64,000 bases of DNA from Proteles cristata cristata (taxonomy: Eukaryota > Chordata > Mammalia > Carnivora > Hyaenidae): assembly GCA_017311185.1 (NCBI GenBank), contig JAESUZ010004133.1:1-64000 (forward strand), in the 5' to 3' direction. Shown here piece after piece: positions 34,771-45,060 of this stretch; the stretch's first letter is position 1, and each line of letters opens with the position of its first letter. The notes below the pieces were generated by a model. That model was not told the DNA's origin, did no database searches, and worked only from the letters and a program-made list of their open reading frames with translations. Position numbers and translations under genes: made by a program.

Positions 34771-35048
34771 ATTGTATCTGGAGAAAAAGTGTGGGAACAA
34801 AGTATGCGGTAATCCACTGAGTCTTCTTAGCTATCAGGCTCATCATCTATAAAATGGAAATTAATTCCCAGCCAAAGACATAAAAATCAATAAATAACAA
34901 TAGTAATAACTTCCAATTTATTAAAGAATTGCAGTGCAGCCTGCACTTTATATGCATGAATCACATAATTACAGTGGCAAAAACTCAACAAGTCATTACT
35001 ATCAGCAAAAAGTATAGTTGGTACAAAGCCTTTGCCACATGTCTACTC

Positions 35049-35063
35049 CAAAAATGAAGGTGT
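35049..35063. repeat. L1 target-site duplication, left copy
   Basis: CAAAAATGAAGGTGT, repeated exactly at 38053-38067. Confidence 0.93.
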
Positions 35064-36750
35064 GGACCACTGTTGTTTAACATAGTGCTGGAAGTCCTAG
35101 CATCAGCCATCAGACAACCAAAAGAAATAAAAGGCCTCAGAACTGGTAATGAAGAAGTCAAACTTTCACTTTTTGTAGACGACATGATACTCTACATAGA
35201 AAACCCGACAAACTCCACCAGAAGCCTACTAGAACTGATCCAAGAATTCAGCTAAGTTGCTGGGTACAAAATCAATGTACAGAAATCGGTTGCATTTTTA
35301 TACACCAACAATAGAGCAACAGAAAGAGAAATCAAGAAACTGATCCCATTCACAATTTCACAAAATACCATAAAATACCTAGGAATAAACCTAACCAAGG
35401 AAATAAGAGATCTGTGATGAAAACTACAGAAAATTTATGAAGGAAATTGAAGAAGACACAAAGAAATAGAAAAACATTTCATGCTGATGGATTGGAAGAA
35501 TAAATATAGTTAAAATGTCATTACTACCCAAAGCAATCTACACATTCAATGCAATCCCAATCAAAATTGCAGCAGCATACTTCTCAAAACTAGAACAAAC
35601 TATCCTAAAATGTCTATGGAACCACAAAAGACCCCGAATAGCCAAAGTAATATTGAAGAAGAAAACCAAAACGGGAGGGATCACCATCCGAGACTTTAGC
35701 CTCTACTACAAAGCTGTCATCATCAAGACAGTATGGTATTGGCACAAAAACAGACACATAGACCAATGGAATAGAATAGAGAGCTCAGAATTGGACCCAA
35801 AAGCATACAGCCAACTAATCTTTGACAAAGCGGGAAAGAGTATCCAATGGAAAAAAGACAGCCTCTTTAACAGATGGTGCTGGGAGAACTGGACAGCAAC
35901 ATGCAGAAGAATGAACCTAGATCATTTTCTCACACCATGCACAAAAATAAACTCCAAATGGATAAAGGATCTGAACGTGACACAGGAAACCATCAAAACC
36001 CTAGAGGAGAAAGCAGGAAACAACCTCCTTGACCTTCACTGCAGCAATTTCTTACTTGACACATCCCCAAAAGCAAGGGAAACAAGAGCAAAAATGAACT
36101 ATTGGGACCTCATCAAGGTTCGAAGCTTCTGCATGGCACAGGAAACAATCCATAAAACTAATAGGCAACCAACAGAATGGGAAAAGATAGTTGCAAATGA
36201 CATATCAGATAAAGGGTTAATATCCAAAATCTATAAGGAACTCACCAAACCCCACACCCAAAAAAACAAACAATCCAGTAAAGAAATGGGCAGAATATAT
36301 GAACAGACACTTCTCCAAAGAGGACATCCAGATGGCCAACAGACATATGAAACGATGCTCAGCATCTCTCCTCATCAGGGAAATACAAATCAAAACCACA
36401 CTGAGATATCACCTCACGCCAGTTAGAGTGGCTAAAATGAACAAATCAGAGGACTCTAGATGCTGGTGAGGATGTGGAGAAACGGGCACCCTCCTACACT
36501 GTTGGTGGGAAGGTAAACTGGTGCAGCCCCTCTGGAAAACAGTGTGGAGGTTCCTCAAAAAATTAACAATAGAACTCCCTTATGAACCAGAAATAGCACT
36601 GCTAGGAATTTACCCAAGGGATACAGGAGTGCTGATGCATAGGAGCACATGTACCCCAATGTTCATAGCAGCACTCTCAACAATAGCCAAAACATGAAAA
36701 GAGCCTAAAAGTCCATCAACAGATGAATGAATCAAGAAGATGTGGTTTAT
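35064..36750 (+). pseudogene. L1 ORF2, C-terminal part only, broken
   Basis: 35073-35255 gives [14 protein letters not shown] and [12 protein letters not shown]. The catalytic FADD is FVDD here, and a stop follows after ELIQEFS. 35515-36426 is a 303-codon open stretch of the segment after the RT, ending in a frameshift before the cysteine-rich region, which can still be followed to about 36,900 in another frame. There is no start, endonuclease or complete RT, so it is non-functional. Confidence 0.92.
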
Positions 36751-36909
36751 CTATACCATGGAATACTACATGGCAATGAGAAAAAATGAAATCTGGCCAT
36801 GTGTAGCAACATGGATGGACAGTGAGGGGAATATGCTGAGTGAAATAAGTCAAGCAGAGAAGGACAGATATCATATGTTTGCACATATAAGAGGATTAGG
36901 AGGAACTTA

Positions 36910-37837
36910 GCTGCCAGGAGCTGCACCGGACTCTCTGGATGACATTCACAGCAAGGAAATGGCAGCGTTTGCACGGCTCCTGCCATGAGAAACGAAAACT
37001 GGTATCTCTTTCTGCTACTACTGGCTCATGTTGGAAATGAGCCTGCTGGTATTGACCAGGCCTCACAATATTCCATATCAGACCCATATTCTGAACAGAG
37101 ATACCTCATAAGGAAAAGCATATTCCTACCTTTACAAAATAGATTTTAGATGAAAGCTCTGTGGATGATTGTCAAAAGGCTCTTCCTATGGGCCTTGCAG
37201 ATCCAAGACTTAAATAATAAAGGGGGTTAAGAACACAAGAGTTACAATTGAGCCTGGCCCCGAGACAAAGAGCCTAATTTAAAGTTAAGGTACAGATAAG
37301 GGCAAAACATAGTTGCTGCATATATCTTTGCTAATTGGTGAAGCATAGCAGTCCCTTCCTCAAGGCCTACATTCCACAAACACCCTCCCTTACACTGGCA
37401 GCTGGGATGAGGATAGATAAGAGTAGTTAAAACATAAACCCAGGAGCAAAAACTGACACATTTAGGGCCCCCATGATATTTCCCACAAACAAACCAATTC
37501 AGAAATATTCATCCTCTTGAGAACCAAACAGAATGACTCCTAGCTTATCTATATACAATTTAACTTATATGTTATCCTGTTTTTCACTAAGAACATTCTG
37601 TTATTTCCTTGGTCAGAATAATTCTGCAATTGATATCACAAAAGGCCTCCCATTGTAAGAAATTCTTTTCTCTAACTTTATGTTGTTGCTGAACTTTTAA
37701 ATAAAGACACCAAAACCGACAGGACAGAGATGCCTGCCTGGTGATCAGAAAGAATCTCGGGGCTCTCTCACTCTCTCTCTCGCCAACACCGTCCATCCTT
37801 CAGGGACCCATGGACCTGCTGGAGTCGGCCTCCGACA
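36910..37837 (+). mobile_element. Solo LTR of an endogenous gamma-type retrovirus (ERV1-like)
   Basis: A 928-base insertion in the L1 3'UTR. Comparison with the other L1 copies shows L1 sequence stopping at GGAACTTA and resuming at CTTAATGGAGG, so CTTA is a 4-base target duplication. It starts GCTGCCAGGAGC, with TG two bases in, and ends CTCCGACA. An AATAAA at 37700-37705 and a CT-rich segment (CTCTCTCACTCTCTCTCTCG) look like R/U5 of a gamma-type LTR. No internal viral genes are present, so the provirus was lost by LTR recombination. Orientation rests on the AATAAA position. Family name not determined. Confidence 0.75.
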
Positions 37838-38052
37838 CTTAATGGAGGACCGTGGGGGAGAAGAAGGGGGGAAACAGGAGGGAGAGGGAGGGAGGCAAAC
37901 CGTGAGAGATTCTTGAATGCTGAGAACAAAATGAGGACTGATGGGTATGGGGGGAAGGGGATGTGGGGTGATGGGCATGGAGGAGGGCACTTGTGGGGAT
38001 GAGTACTGGGTGTTATATGGAAATCAACTAGACAATAAACTATTAAAAAAAA

Positions 38053-38067
38053 CAAAAATGAAGGTGT
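38053..38067. repeat. L1 target-site duplication, right copy
   Basis: CAAAAATGAAGGTGT, identical to 35049-35063. Confidence 0.93.
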
Positions 38068-38142
38068 TATTAGGGAATGCTATGGTTACATTCTACCAGA
38101 AAAATACCCTTTATAACATGTTTTATTAAAATGAATCAAAGG

Positions 38143-38299
38143 GGATACCTGTTGACTCTGTTGGTTACGTGTCTGACTCTTGATCACAGTTGAGGTCTTG
38201 ATCTCAGCGCGGATCTTGATCTCAGGATCCTATCTCAAGGTTGTGAGTTCAATCCCTTTGCTGGGTTCCATGCCGGGCTCATATTCTACTTTAAAAAAA
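38143..38299 (+). mobile_element. CAN-SINE, diverged
   Basis: Diverged tRNA-type head (GGATACCTGTTGACTCTGTTGG) with TTGAGTTCAAT-like B box (TGTGAGTTCAATCCC) and an A tail. A 9-base target duplication AATCAAAGG stands at 38134-38142 and 38300-38308. It is private to block C. About 20 bases repeat internally (TTGATCTCAG twice). Confidence 0.8.
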
Positions 38300-38635
38300 A
38301 ATCAAAGGCTGGATTCCAAAGAATTGAGAGATGTCAACACCTTGTAAAGCAAAACAGAGGTATTGTTAAGTGTATTGGTTGAGATTTTTCCACTTACTTC
38401 ATATGTAACAAAGTACCTCTCATCTCCCATTACAAAATGTATTTTCTAAAGCTTTGGGGTTTTCTAAGCCACTCATTATGGTTTAAAACTCTACATCTCA
38501 ACTTGTGAATTGAGTAATAAAAAATACAATGAGAAAATTGTAAACTGAAGATCTTGTGTGACTCTCAAGGACACAGAGTAATAAACATAAAATCTCAACA
38601 TAAAAGTAGGACTCCCATTACCCAACCCATTTTCC

Positions 38636-38650
38636 TGCATCCAGACACCA
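38636..38650 (-). other. Deletion scar where a third OR copy is missing (block C)
   Basis: Sequence to the left (38300-38640) matches the 3' flank of both intact OR genes (8310-8650 and about 17320-17503). Sequence to the right (from 38650) matches DNA about 2.1-2.8 kb upstream of the genes (4553 downwards and 20588 upwards). The two flanks abut within about 10 bases, so 3.1 kb (B measure) to 3.7 kb (A measure) that should include the OR exon is gone. No element sits at the junction, which favours a deletion. Confidence 0.8.
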
Positions 38651-39015
38651 TGTTCAGGTGTCTAGGAAAATAAACAATACAGTGATCCCATTTTGAAACC
38701 GGGTCATTCCAACAGTGCCTTACAAAGGGGTTGACTAAGCTCTACACAACACATCAGAGAGGTTTTTCCAAAGGGCTGTGTGTTAATTGGAGCCAACTCC
38801 CTCAAGGAATCAAAAGGTCTGGAGATTGGGCCTTAAGTGAAGATACTAATGTTCTTTCAAGAGAAAAATATTGCAACTTGACTCCATTGTAATTGCACAA
38901 AATAAACTTTTCTTTCCCTTTGAGACTATCCTCCTCACATGCAGCAAAATCTGGTTTTGAGCCTTCCCTGCTGCCTAATGAGCTCTGGCTGTAGGCGCTG
39001 TGCAGGTTCAAGAAT
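38650..39015. repeat. Triplicated upstream module, C copy
   Basis: Equivalent to 4162-4560 (inverted) and 20588-20905. Begins TTCAGGTGTCTAGGAAAAT and contains GGAGCCAACTCCCTCAAGG. It directly abuts DNA from the other side of the missing OR. Confidence 0.75.
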
Positions 39016-39489
39016 CTAAAGTAGAGTCTTCCTTTGTATGATCAGCCTCCTAAGAAACAAGACAGCCAACGTCTTCACGAACAATACCATGAGCTTGCTT
39101 GGGGCCTGGCCAAGTTGCTGGGTCAGTAAAAATTGTAGCTTTGGTCTTCCTATTATGGCACCTAAAATATGCGCACTTTCCTACATTTATTATCATTCCA
39201 TGAACCATCAGAAAATACCAAGCCATAAGTTTGACCCTGATGGGAAGGAAAGCGAGAGACTGGGTTCATTACTGGATAAAATATTAACCAGCTCTTCCTA
39301 GATTTAACCACCCTGCAAATCCACAGGCACTAACGCAAACAGCCCCACGATGCAAGTGATTTTTCTAAGAACAGTGCCAAGCCTCAGGGAAGAAGGATTT
39401 CATGAAAAACATGAGAGAATTGAAGTCTAATTATGACCATTTAGTGAGAAAACTTACTATTTTCAGGAGATCAAATGACAAAACAAAAA
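39016..39489. other. Block C intergenic with a second deletion junction
   Basis: Near 39030 homology jumps from A about 4162 to A about 1648, so about 2.5 kb is missing. The rest matches A 1140-1640 inverted. No gene. Confidence 0.6.
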
Positions 39490-40482
39490 ACAAAAACCAA
39501 GAGAGGGGATAAGATGGCAGAGAACTAGTAGGAGCCTAGGCTTTCCTTGTCCTTCAAATACAGAGAGATCAATATCATTCCAGATGATTCCAAATACCCA
39601 GAAATCAATCTGAGGTCTACCAGAAAATTACAAAACAGTAAGAAAAAAAAAAGGTTTCCTCATAAGAAGATGCAAGATGGTGTAACACTAAAAAAGAAAA
39701 TAGAGCCAGTGATTTCTGCCATTTGTGGAGGGCTCAGCTTAGATGTGATATATTCCCTCAAAAATCAAAGGAAAAGGAGAAGAAAAGAAAATCAAGGGCA
39801 ACCTACATCATCTCTCACACACTAATCTCATGAGAAAGACATGAAAAGGAAAGGACAGGAGTAGAGGGGAAAGAGAAAGAGAAAAGGGAACAAAATAAAG
39901 GAGAAGAGAACAAATGTTGTCTGAGGGGACAAATGGCATGACTGGCATTTGAAGAGTGAAAAAAAAAGACCAGCAACTCTAGTTTCAGAATCCCATGTAA
40001 GAGCAGACTAGGCGGCTAGCACCGGAGCAGCTAGAGCCGCGGAAATAAAAACTGTCAGGAATATACTCGACTGTAAACTAGAAGCCGTAGCAGACAGAGA
40101 GAACGCACATTAGTAATCCTGGGAAGTGATGCTTCCCAGGGAGTGATGAGGGTCTTCAATCAGCTTGGGTTGAAAAGGCATCAAGGGCACAGACTTTCCC
40201 TTGTAAGAGGAATAAGATCTGAGGATCTAATGGAAAACATGGTGACTGTGGTTGATAACACTGTATTGTATAACTGAAATGTGACAAGAGAGTAGAACTT
40301 AAGTGTTCTCACCACCCCCGAAAAGAAGCCAACTATATGAGGTGAGTATATTGATTTAACCTGATGGGGAGAATCTTGTCACAGGAGATATGTATATCAA
40401 ATCTTCCCATTTATTACATTATTTGCAGTTTAAATACCATACAATTATATTTGTGAATTATACCTCAATAAAGTTGGGAAAA
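39490..40482 (+). mobile_element. Old L1 remnant, 5'UTR-like and 3'UTR-like parts joined (C copy)
   Basis: Begins GAGGGGATAAGATGGCAGAG, an L1-type 5' start, and ends TATACCTCAATAAAGTTGGG, an L1 3' end, with only about 1 kb between. Counterpart of 75-1135. No open ORF1 or ORF2. Confidence 0.6.
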
Positions 40483-40484
40483 AA

Positions 40485-40728
40485 TTTAATGTTTTTATTT
40501 ATTTCTGAGAGAGAGAGAGAGAGAGTGAGCAGGGGAGGGTCAGACACACAGAAGAAGAGGGAGACACATTTATGAAGCTGGCTCTAGGCTCTGAGCTAGC
40601 TGTCAGCACAGAGCCCAATGCAGGGCTCGAATCCACAAACCATGAGACCATGACCTAAGCTGAAGTTGGACACTTAACCATGACCTTAGCCAAAGTCGGA
40701 TGCACAACCAGGCCACCCAGGTGCCCCG
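40485..40728 (-). mobile_element. CAN-SINE with internal partial duplication
   Basis: Reverse-strand head GGGGCACCTGGGTGGCCTGG, then the A/B-box region occurs partly twice (CATGACCTAAGCTGAAGTTGG and CATGACCTTAGCCAAAGTCGG on the plus strand). GA-rich tail on the plus strand. An approximate target duplication GGAAAAAATTT / GGAAAAAAATTTT flanks it. Block A has uninterrupted DNA here (60-85), so it is private to C. Confidence 0.9.
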
Positions 40729-41204
40729 GAAAAAAATTTTACATGTAAGACATTAACTTTAGAGAAAAAAGCAATATAAATGATATTGAATCTATTACTC
40801 TCATCTTACAAATTAGGATACTTAGAACAAAAATTGGTATCATTTATGTGCTTTTAATCCTTTTTTTTAATGCCAGAGAAATTTATTTTAAATGGCATGG
40901 TTTAAGATCTAAAAATTGTTTAGATCTAAAATAGAACTCTAGCATGTCATGATTTCTATACACTCTGAAATAAGAATGATTAAAGTGTAACTATCAATTA
41001 ATATCCAGGCACATGCAAATTTAAGGCTGTTGAATTACTATATTGTACAGCAGACACTAACACAACACTGCATATTAACTTTTAATCCTCTTTATAATTG
41101 GAAGATTCAAGGTTTAAAATGACAACTCCTTAAGTCAAGTCCATCTCTTTCTTAACACACATGGTGCAACTCCACCTGAGCTTTGGTAAAAGCTACCCTC
41201 TGAA
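40729..41204. other. Intergenic between block C and the OR pseudogene
   Basis: The first 60 or so bases match A 20-75 inverted, so the duplicated unit continues beyond the left window edge in A. No gene. It includes the 3' flank of the pseudogene. Confidence 0.55.
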
Positions 41205-42070
41205 TTACTTCCCCGGAAGAAAATTCTTGCTAACAAATATCCTCCTAAGTGCCTCCTTTACATCTGTGTTACTCAGGCTGTAAATGAGTGGACTCAACAA
41301 GGAAATCCATGTGGAATAGCATGTAAAAACCATTTTATTACTGTCTTCAGATAAACTTGAACAAGGAAGGATCTAAAAGAAAAAGACTGCCCAATGCATG
41401 ATGGCCACAGCAGCCAAACGTGAGCAGCAGGTAGAGAAAACTTTCTGTCTGTATTTAGCATTTTGGATATTAAGAAGGTTTTGAGGATAAAAATAAAAGA
41501 GATCAGGATGATCAGAGCATAGAAAATTCCTATGAATCCAGCCATAATGAAAAGAACCAACTTGTTCGGATATCAGCACATGCCAGAGAGAACAGAGAGA
41601 ATGTCCCAGAAAAAGTGGTTGACCACATTTGGACCACAGAAGCATAAGACAAAGTGAAGGTCTCATGGTTAAGGGCACTTAGACGGCCCATGGCAGAGGG
41701 CCCTATCACCAGCTGCCCACAGGCTCTCACATGATGACTGTATGCAACAAGCGTTTGCAGGTGGCTATGGGGTCATCATGGGCCAGGGAGGCCCAGAGGA
41801 AACACTTAGTCTAGTCACTACAAACTGACAAAAACCACATCAGTTCAGCACAGCTCACAGAGGAGATGCCTTCTCTCGCCTGAAAGGTGTCGCACATCTA
41901 TGGAACAACAGAAGAGGAGCGCACATGTACAAAAGACAATGTTTTCAGAAACATCTACATGGGTGTCTGGAGTCAGGAATCCGTCCACATCAGGGTGACC
42001 ATCCCCAGGTTCCCACCTAGTGTGACAAGATAAAGAACAAGAAGCAAATAAATGCCAGCAAAAACAATAC
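41205..42070 (-). pseudogene. Olfactory receptor pseudogene (class II)
   Basis: A decayed OR coding exon with its pieces in different frames. On the reverse strand one reads, in order, a TM1 piece (LVTLGGNLGM), a TM2/loop piece, a loop-2 piece (GPNVVNHFF then SLACADI), a TM5 stretch (about 41450-41560, IILISFIFILKTFL), and a C-terminal piece with PLIYSLSNTDVKEALRRIF ending in a stop at about 41205. Several frameshifts and stops lie between them, the DRY region is unreadable (SSGPPWPMMTP in one frame), and the N-terminal 20 or so residues are not found. The TM5 to TM7 pieces resemble the two intact genes, so it belongs to the same local OR group but is a more distant paralogue. It cannot make a receptor. 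Confidence 0.9.
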
Positions 42071-43099
42071 CTAGGCATACAATTTTAAAGCACAGAAAGT
42101 CAAAAATAAAGAAAAGAAATCTTGAAAGGAGGCAGAATCAGAAAGACACATCATCTACAGAGGAACAAAGACAAGAATCACATCTAATTTCTCGTAAAGC
42201 ACACATCCTAAAGGTCAGCGGCCTTCTACCAGGCACCAATATTACAAATCAGGAGATTTCCGTGAGTGGAGGCCTTAACTGAGAGAATTTCCCAATGACA
42301 TTGGGACTGACTCACCTATTCTTTACAAAATTGGGAGAACCACTTACAGACTTCCACAGTGAACAAATAACTAAACAACGAAATGCACCTGCATGTGAAT
42401 TTCTGTCACTGCCCTATAGGAAGGACCAAGTGGGAACATTTCCTATTAATAAACACAACACAGGAATCTATTTTAAGATGCACTGTGTCACAGCTATAAA
42501 GTCTAAAGGAAAAGAAGACGGCGCCATAAGAGGAAAATACCATGCAGCTCTAATGGACACCGTCTCTAATCATCCCCTAGGGTGAGTCCCTGAGTGGAGG
42601 TAACAAGTAGTTATGAAAAGTATATGAAAAGCACGTTGTTAATCCATGTGAACATGGCAGGAAGACACTGTAGACAGAGTACGTGAGCAGATCCGAACGG
42701 CAATATCTCGAGCTAGAGGAAGACAGTTGGTTTGAATATATTTGCATAGACTTGGAGAAGGACCTTAGAGCAATTCAGGAAATGTATAATTATCACTTGC
42801 TTCCTGCTGTTCTCCCAATCCCCGTTCAACAGCACGTGCATCACGGATGTTTATGAAGCAATTAAGACGACAGAAAACACTTCAGCTCTCCTGCTAGGCA
42901 GTGCCTATCTCAATAGGTGACAGATTTGACACGTGTTATGTAATGAAGATGCAGGGCAGAGTCATGTTAAGCCAAAGTCTCACTGGGAAGAAACCATTGA
43001 TCTTTCTAGATAAATACACATTTCCCTTCAGCTCACGTAAACCCAAGTTTTAACAGGTCTCAGTAAAATGGTGTTGGGAAATGTCACATAACTGACAAG
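42071..43099. other. Unassigned intergenic, stop-poor
   Basis: No gene is supported. Two adjacent frames, 42052-42282 and 42295-42585 (+), are open for 76 and 96 codons, but the proteins (for example KDTSSTEEQRQESHLISRKAHI) look like decayed retroelement sequence and not a cellular gene. The 5' end of the OR pseudogene stops here, so an old insertion may have cut it. Confidence 0.4.
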
Positions 43100-43290
43100 T
43101 AACAAAATTAATCATTCATAATCCAGGACCCAGCTCCCTTACATTTGGAAATCTGTGCTGCAGAAATATAAATACCAGACACAAATGTTGCAACATCGTT
43201 TGTAGGGAGAAAAAATGGAAAGGAGCCGAAGCTGTTATTACTAGGGGAAGCATACATTCTTTCTATGAAATGCTGTGCTGCATTCACTGT
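43100..43290 (+). mobile_element. Ancient L1 fragment, arm of an inverted pair
   Basis: Reads TTACATTTGGAAATCTGTGCT and CAAATGTTGCAACATCGTTTGTAGGG, resembling an old L1M 3' region. The inverted equivalent lies at 44480-44690. Confidence 0.6.
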
Positions 43291-44479
43291 AAAATATAGT
43301 TCAATATGAAGATATTTAAGATAATATTTTGTTTACTTTTCACATTGCATCATTTGCATTGTGTCCTTTTGAATTTAGCATTTTTTAATCAAAGTATTTA
43401 ATAAGGAGATAATATACTACCTGGTATAAAAATTACAGACTCTGGAGGTTAGCGATGAGGGATGAGAGGAAATCCAGATCCTAAGAGGGGAAAAGTGTGA
43501 GATGGAAGCACAGAATTGCTAAGAATCTCTCGTTTTCCTTAGGTTTTGACAACGATTTCATTCACCAGCATATAAAAGTGGTTCATGAAATCAGAGAATT
43601 TAGGGTGGAGAAGCTGCCTTACCAGAAGCCATTGCGTCCATCTGCCTAAGTGAATTGACTTATGCATCTATTCATTCATTCATTGATTCAAGTTTTGACA
43701 CAGATTGCAGCTTTGCAAAAGTAGATTTTAGTGACAAAACTCACATATTTGTTGCAAAACAAGTCCAACAACTCAGCTGAGCATGAAACACCCCCACCCC
43801 CTGTTTCTCCTTTCAATGTCGTGTTACTAAAAAACCGATGTTAACAGTGTGGCCAGCAAATTTGCACACTTCCCTCTATGATCATGTACGTATCCACATA
43901 CCAATATATTTTACACATTAGGTAGATTTTACCCCCACCCTTTTTACCTTTTTGTAAATGTTGGGAGGCTGGTCAAAAAGAAGATCCGACCTCTGGTTGA
44001 TCTGTGAGCCGGACCCTGGCAACTGGAGGCTCCTCACCCCAACACTACCCTTGGAATGTGCATGCTGACTGCCTTCTCTGCTCCCAAAATCTGCCCCAAG
44101 GACACAGCCTTGAGATAGTGGTGTGTACTTGGGACTCTCCAGATGGCATATGTGATTGAACCCAGTTAAAGCACCATACAATCTTTAAAGATTTGGCAGG
44201 TGGCAGGATAGCTATGCTCTTCCTGCTGGGCCAAGACAACCTCTTAGGTAAGTTCTCTTGTCTTGAACCTGCCACCTCCCATTCTGGAGTGGCCTGCTTC
44301 TCCCTTTGGTCTCTCCCTGCCTTTTGTGATTGGAGCCAGTTACTGATTTTAGTGAAAACTCCTAGGAAGTTTCAAACCCACACAAACTTTGATCAGTTTC
44401 ACAGATGAATGTTTGACTTGATTTTTTTTCTCATCTATCAGTGGTTGTATTAGGATGTTTCCTCCAAACCAAAACACTA
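43291..44479. other. Intergenic, nothing recognised
   Basis: No gene-like frame. Some A/T-rich parts may be old L1 sequence. It is the spacer of the inverted pair. Confidence 0.45.
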
Positions 44480-45060
44480 ATATACAATTTACTTTTTTAA
44501 TAACTAGCTGTGCAACACTTCAAAGAAAGAATGCATGTTCCTCATAATAATACAAATCATGGTATCCCCTTTTATTCCCCCTACAAATGATGTTGCAACA
44601 TTTATGTCTGGTGTTTATGTTTCCACAGCACAGATTTCCAAATGTAAGAGAGCCAGGTCAAAGATTATGTGAATTTTAATAGAAATCATCAAATTACTTT
44701 CTGAAAATGTAGCTATTCTACACTTAGCTATTCTGGCTAAGTGTAATGTTGTGGTCTATATTCATTGGTAACCTTACCAGCATTGCACAAATCCTTGTAA
44801 TGTCTGCTGGCCTGACAAATGAAAAAGAAATACTGCCTTTTCACTTTGATTTCATGTGTTCCAGCAATTGTGAAGTTGAGCAGTTTTTAATATATTTGTA
44901 CTTTTGACCACTTACATTTCCAGTTGTAGCAATTGCTCACCCAGCAATTTTTTGGTATGTTTCTCTCCTGTGTGTCATACACATGTACATATATGTTCAG
45001 GACTTTCCCATTGGGACATTATCTCATTGTGAATCACCTATTTTCCAAAAGCCCTCTCAC
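44480..45060 (-). mobile_element. Ancient L1 fragment
   Basis: 44480-44690 is the inverted partner of 43100-43290 (shared TTGCAACATTTATGTCTGG on the plus strand). It continues with reverse L1 ORF2-end sequence: ACCTTACCAGCATTGCACAA, TGCTGGCCTGACAAATGAAAAA and TTCACTTTGATTTCATGTG. Confidence 0.65.

Larger units (their letters stand above)
35064..38052 (+). mobile_element. 5'-truncated L1 with a nested solo LTR
   Basis: Begins abruptly in the ORF2 reverse transcriptase region just before the FADD motif and runs through the ORF2 end, the 3'UTR with G-rich tract (37945-37985) and the A-rich tail (38045-38052). Perfect 15-base target duplications flank it. A retroviral LTR occupies 36910-37837, so the L1 itself is about 2.06 kb. 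It lies inside block C, where A and B have no insertion, so it came after the unit was copied. Confidence 0.95.
30937..40870 (-). repeat. Duplicated OR unit, block C (lacks its OR)
   Basis: An inverted copy of block A. Relative to A it lacks the OR segment (scar near 38640) and about 2.5 kb equivalent to A 1650-4160 (junction near 39030). It gained a 3-kb L1 (35064-38052) and SINEs at 38143-38299 and 40485-40728. Homology continues past the second SINE (40729-40790 pairs with A 20-75). Confidence 0.85.

Noticed and set aside
34598..34852. Frame rich in arginine, lysine and glutamate
   Set aside because: It is the translation of a GAA/GGA purine tract, not a protein.
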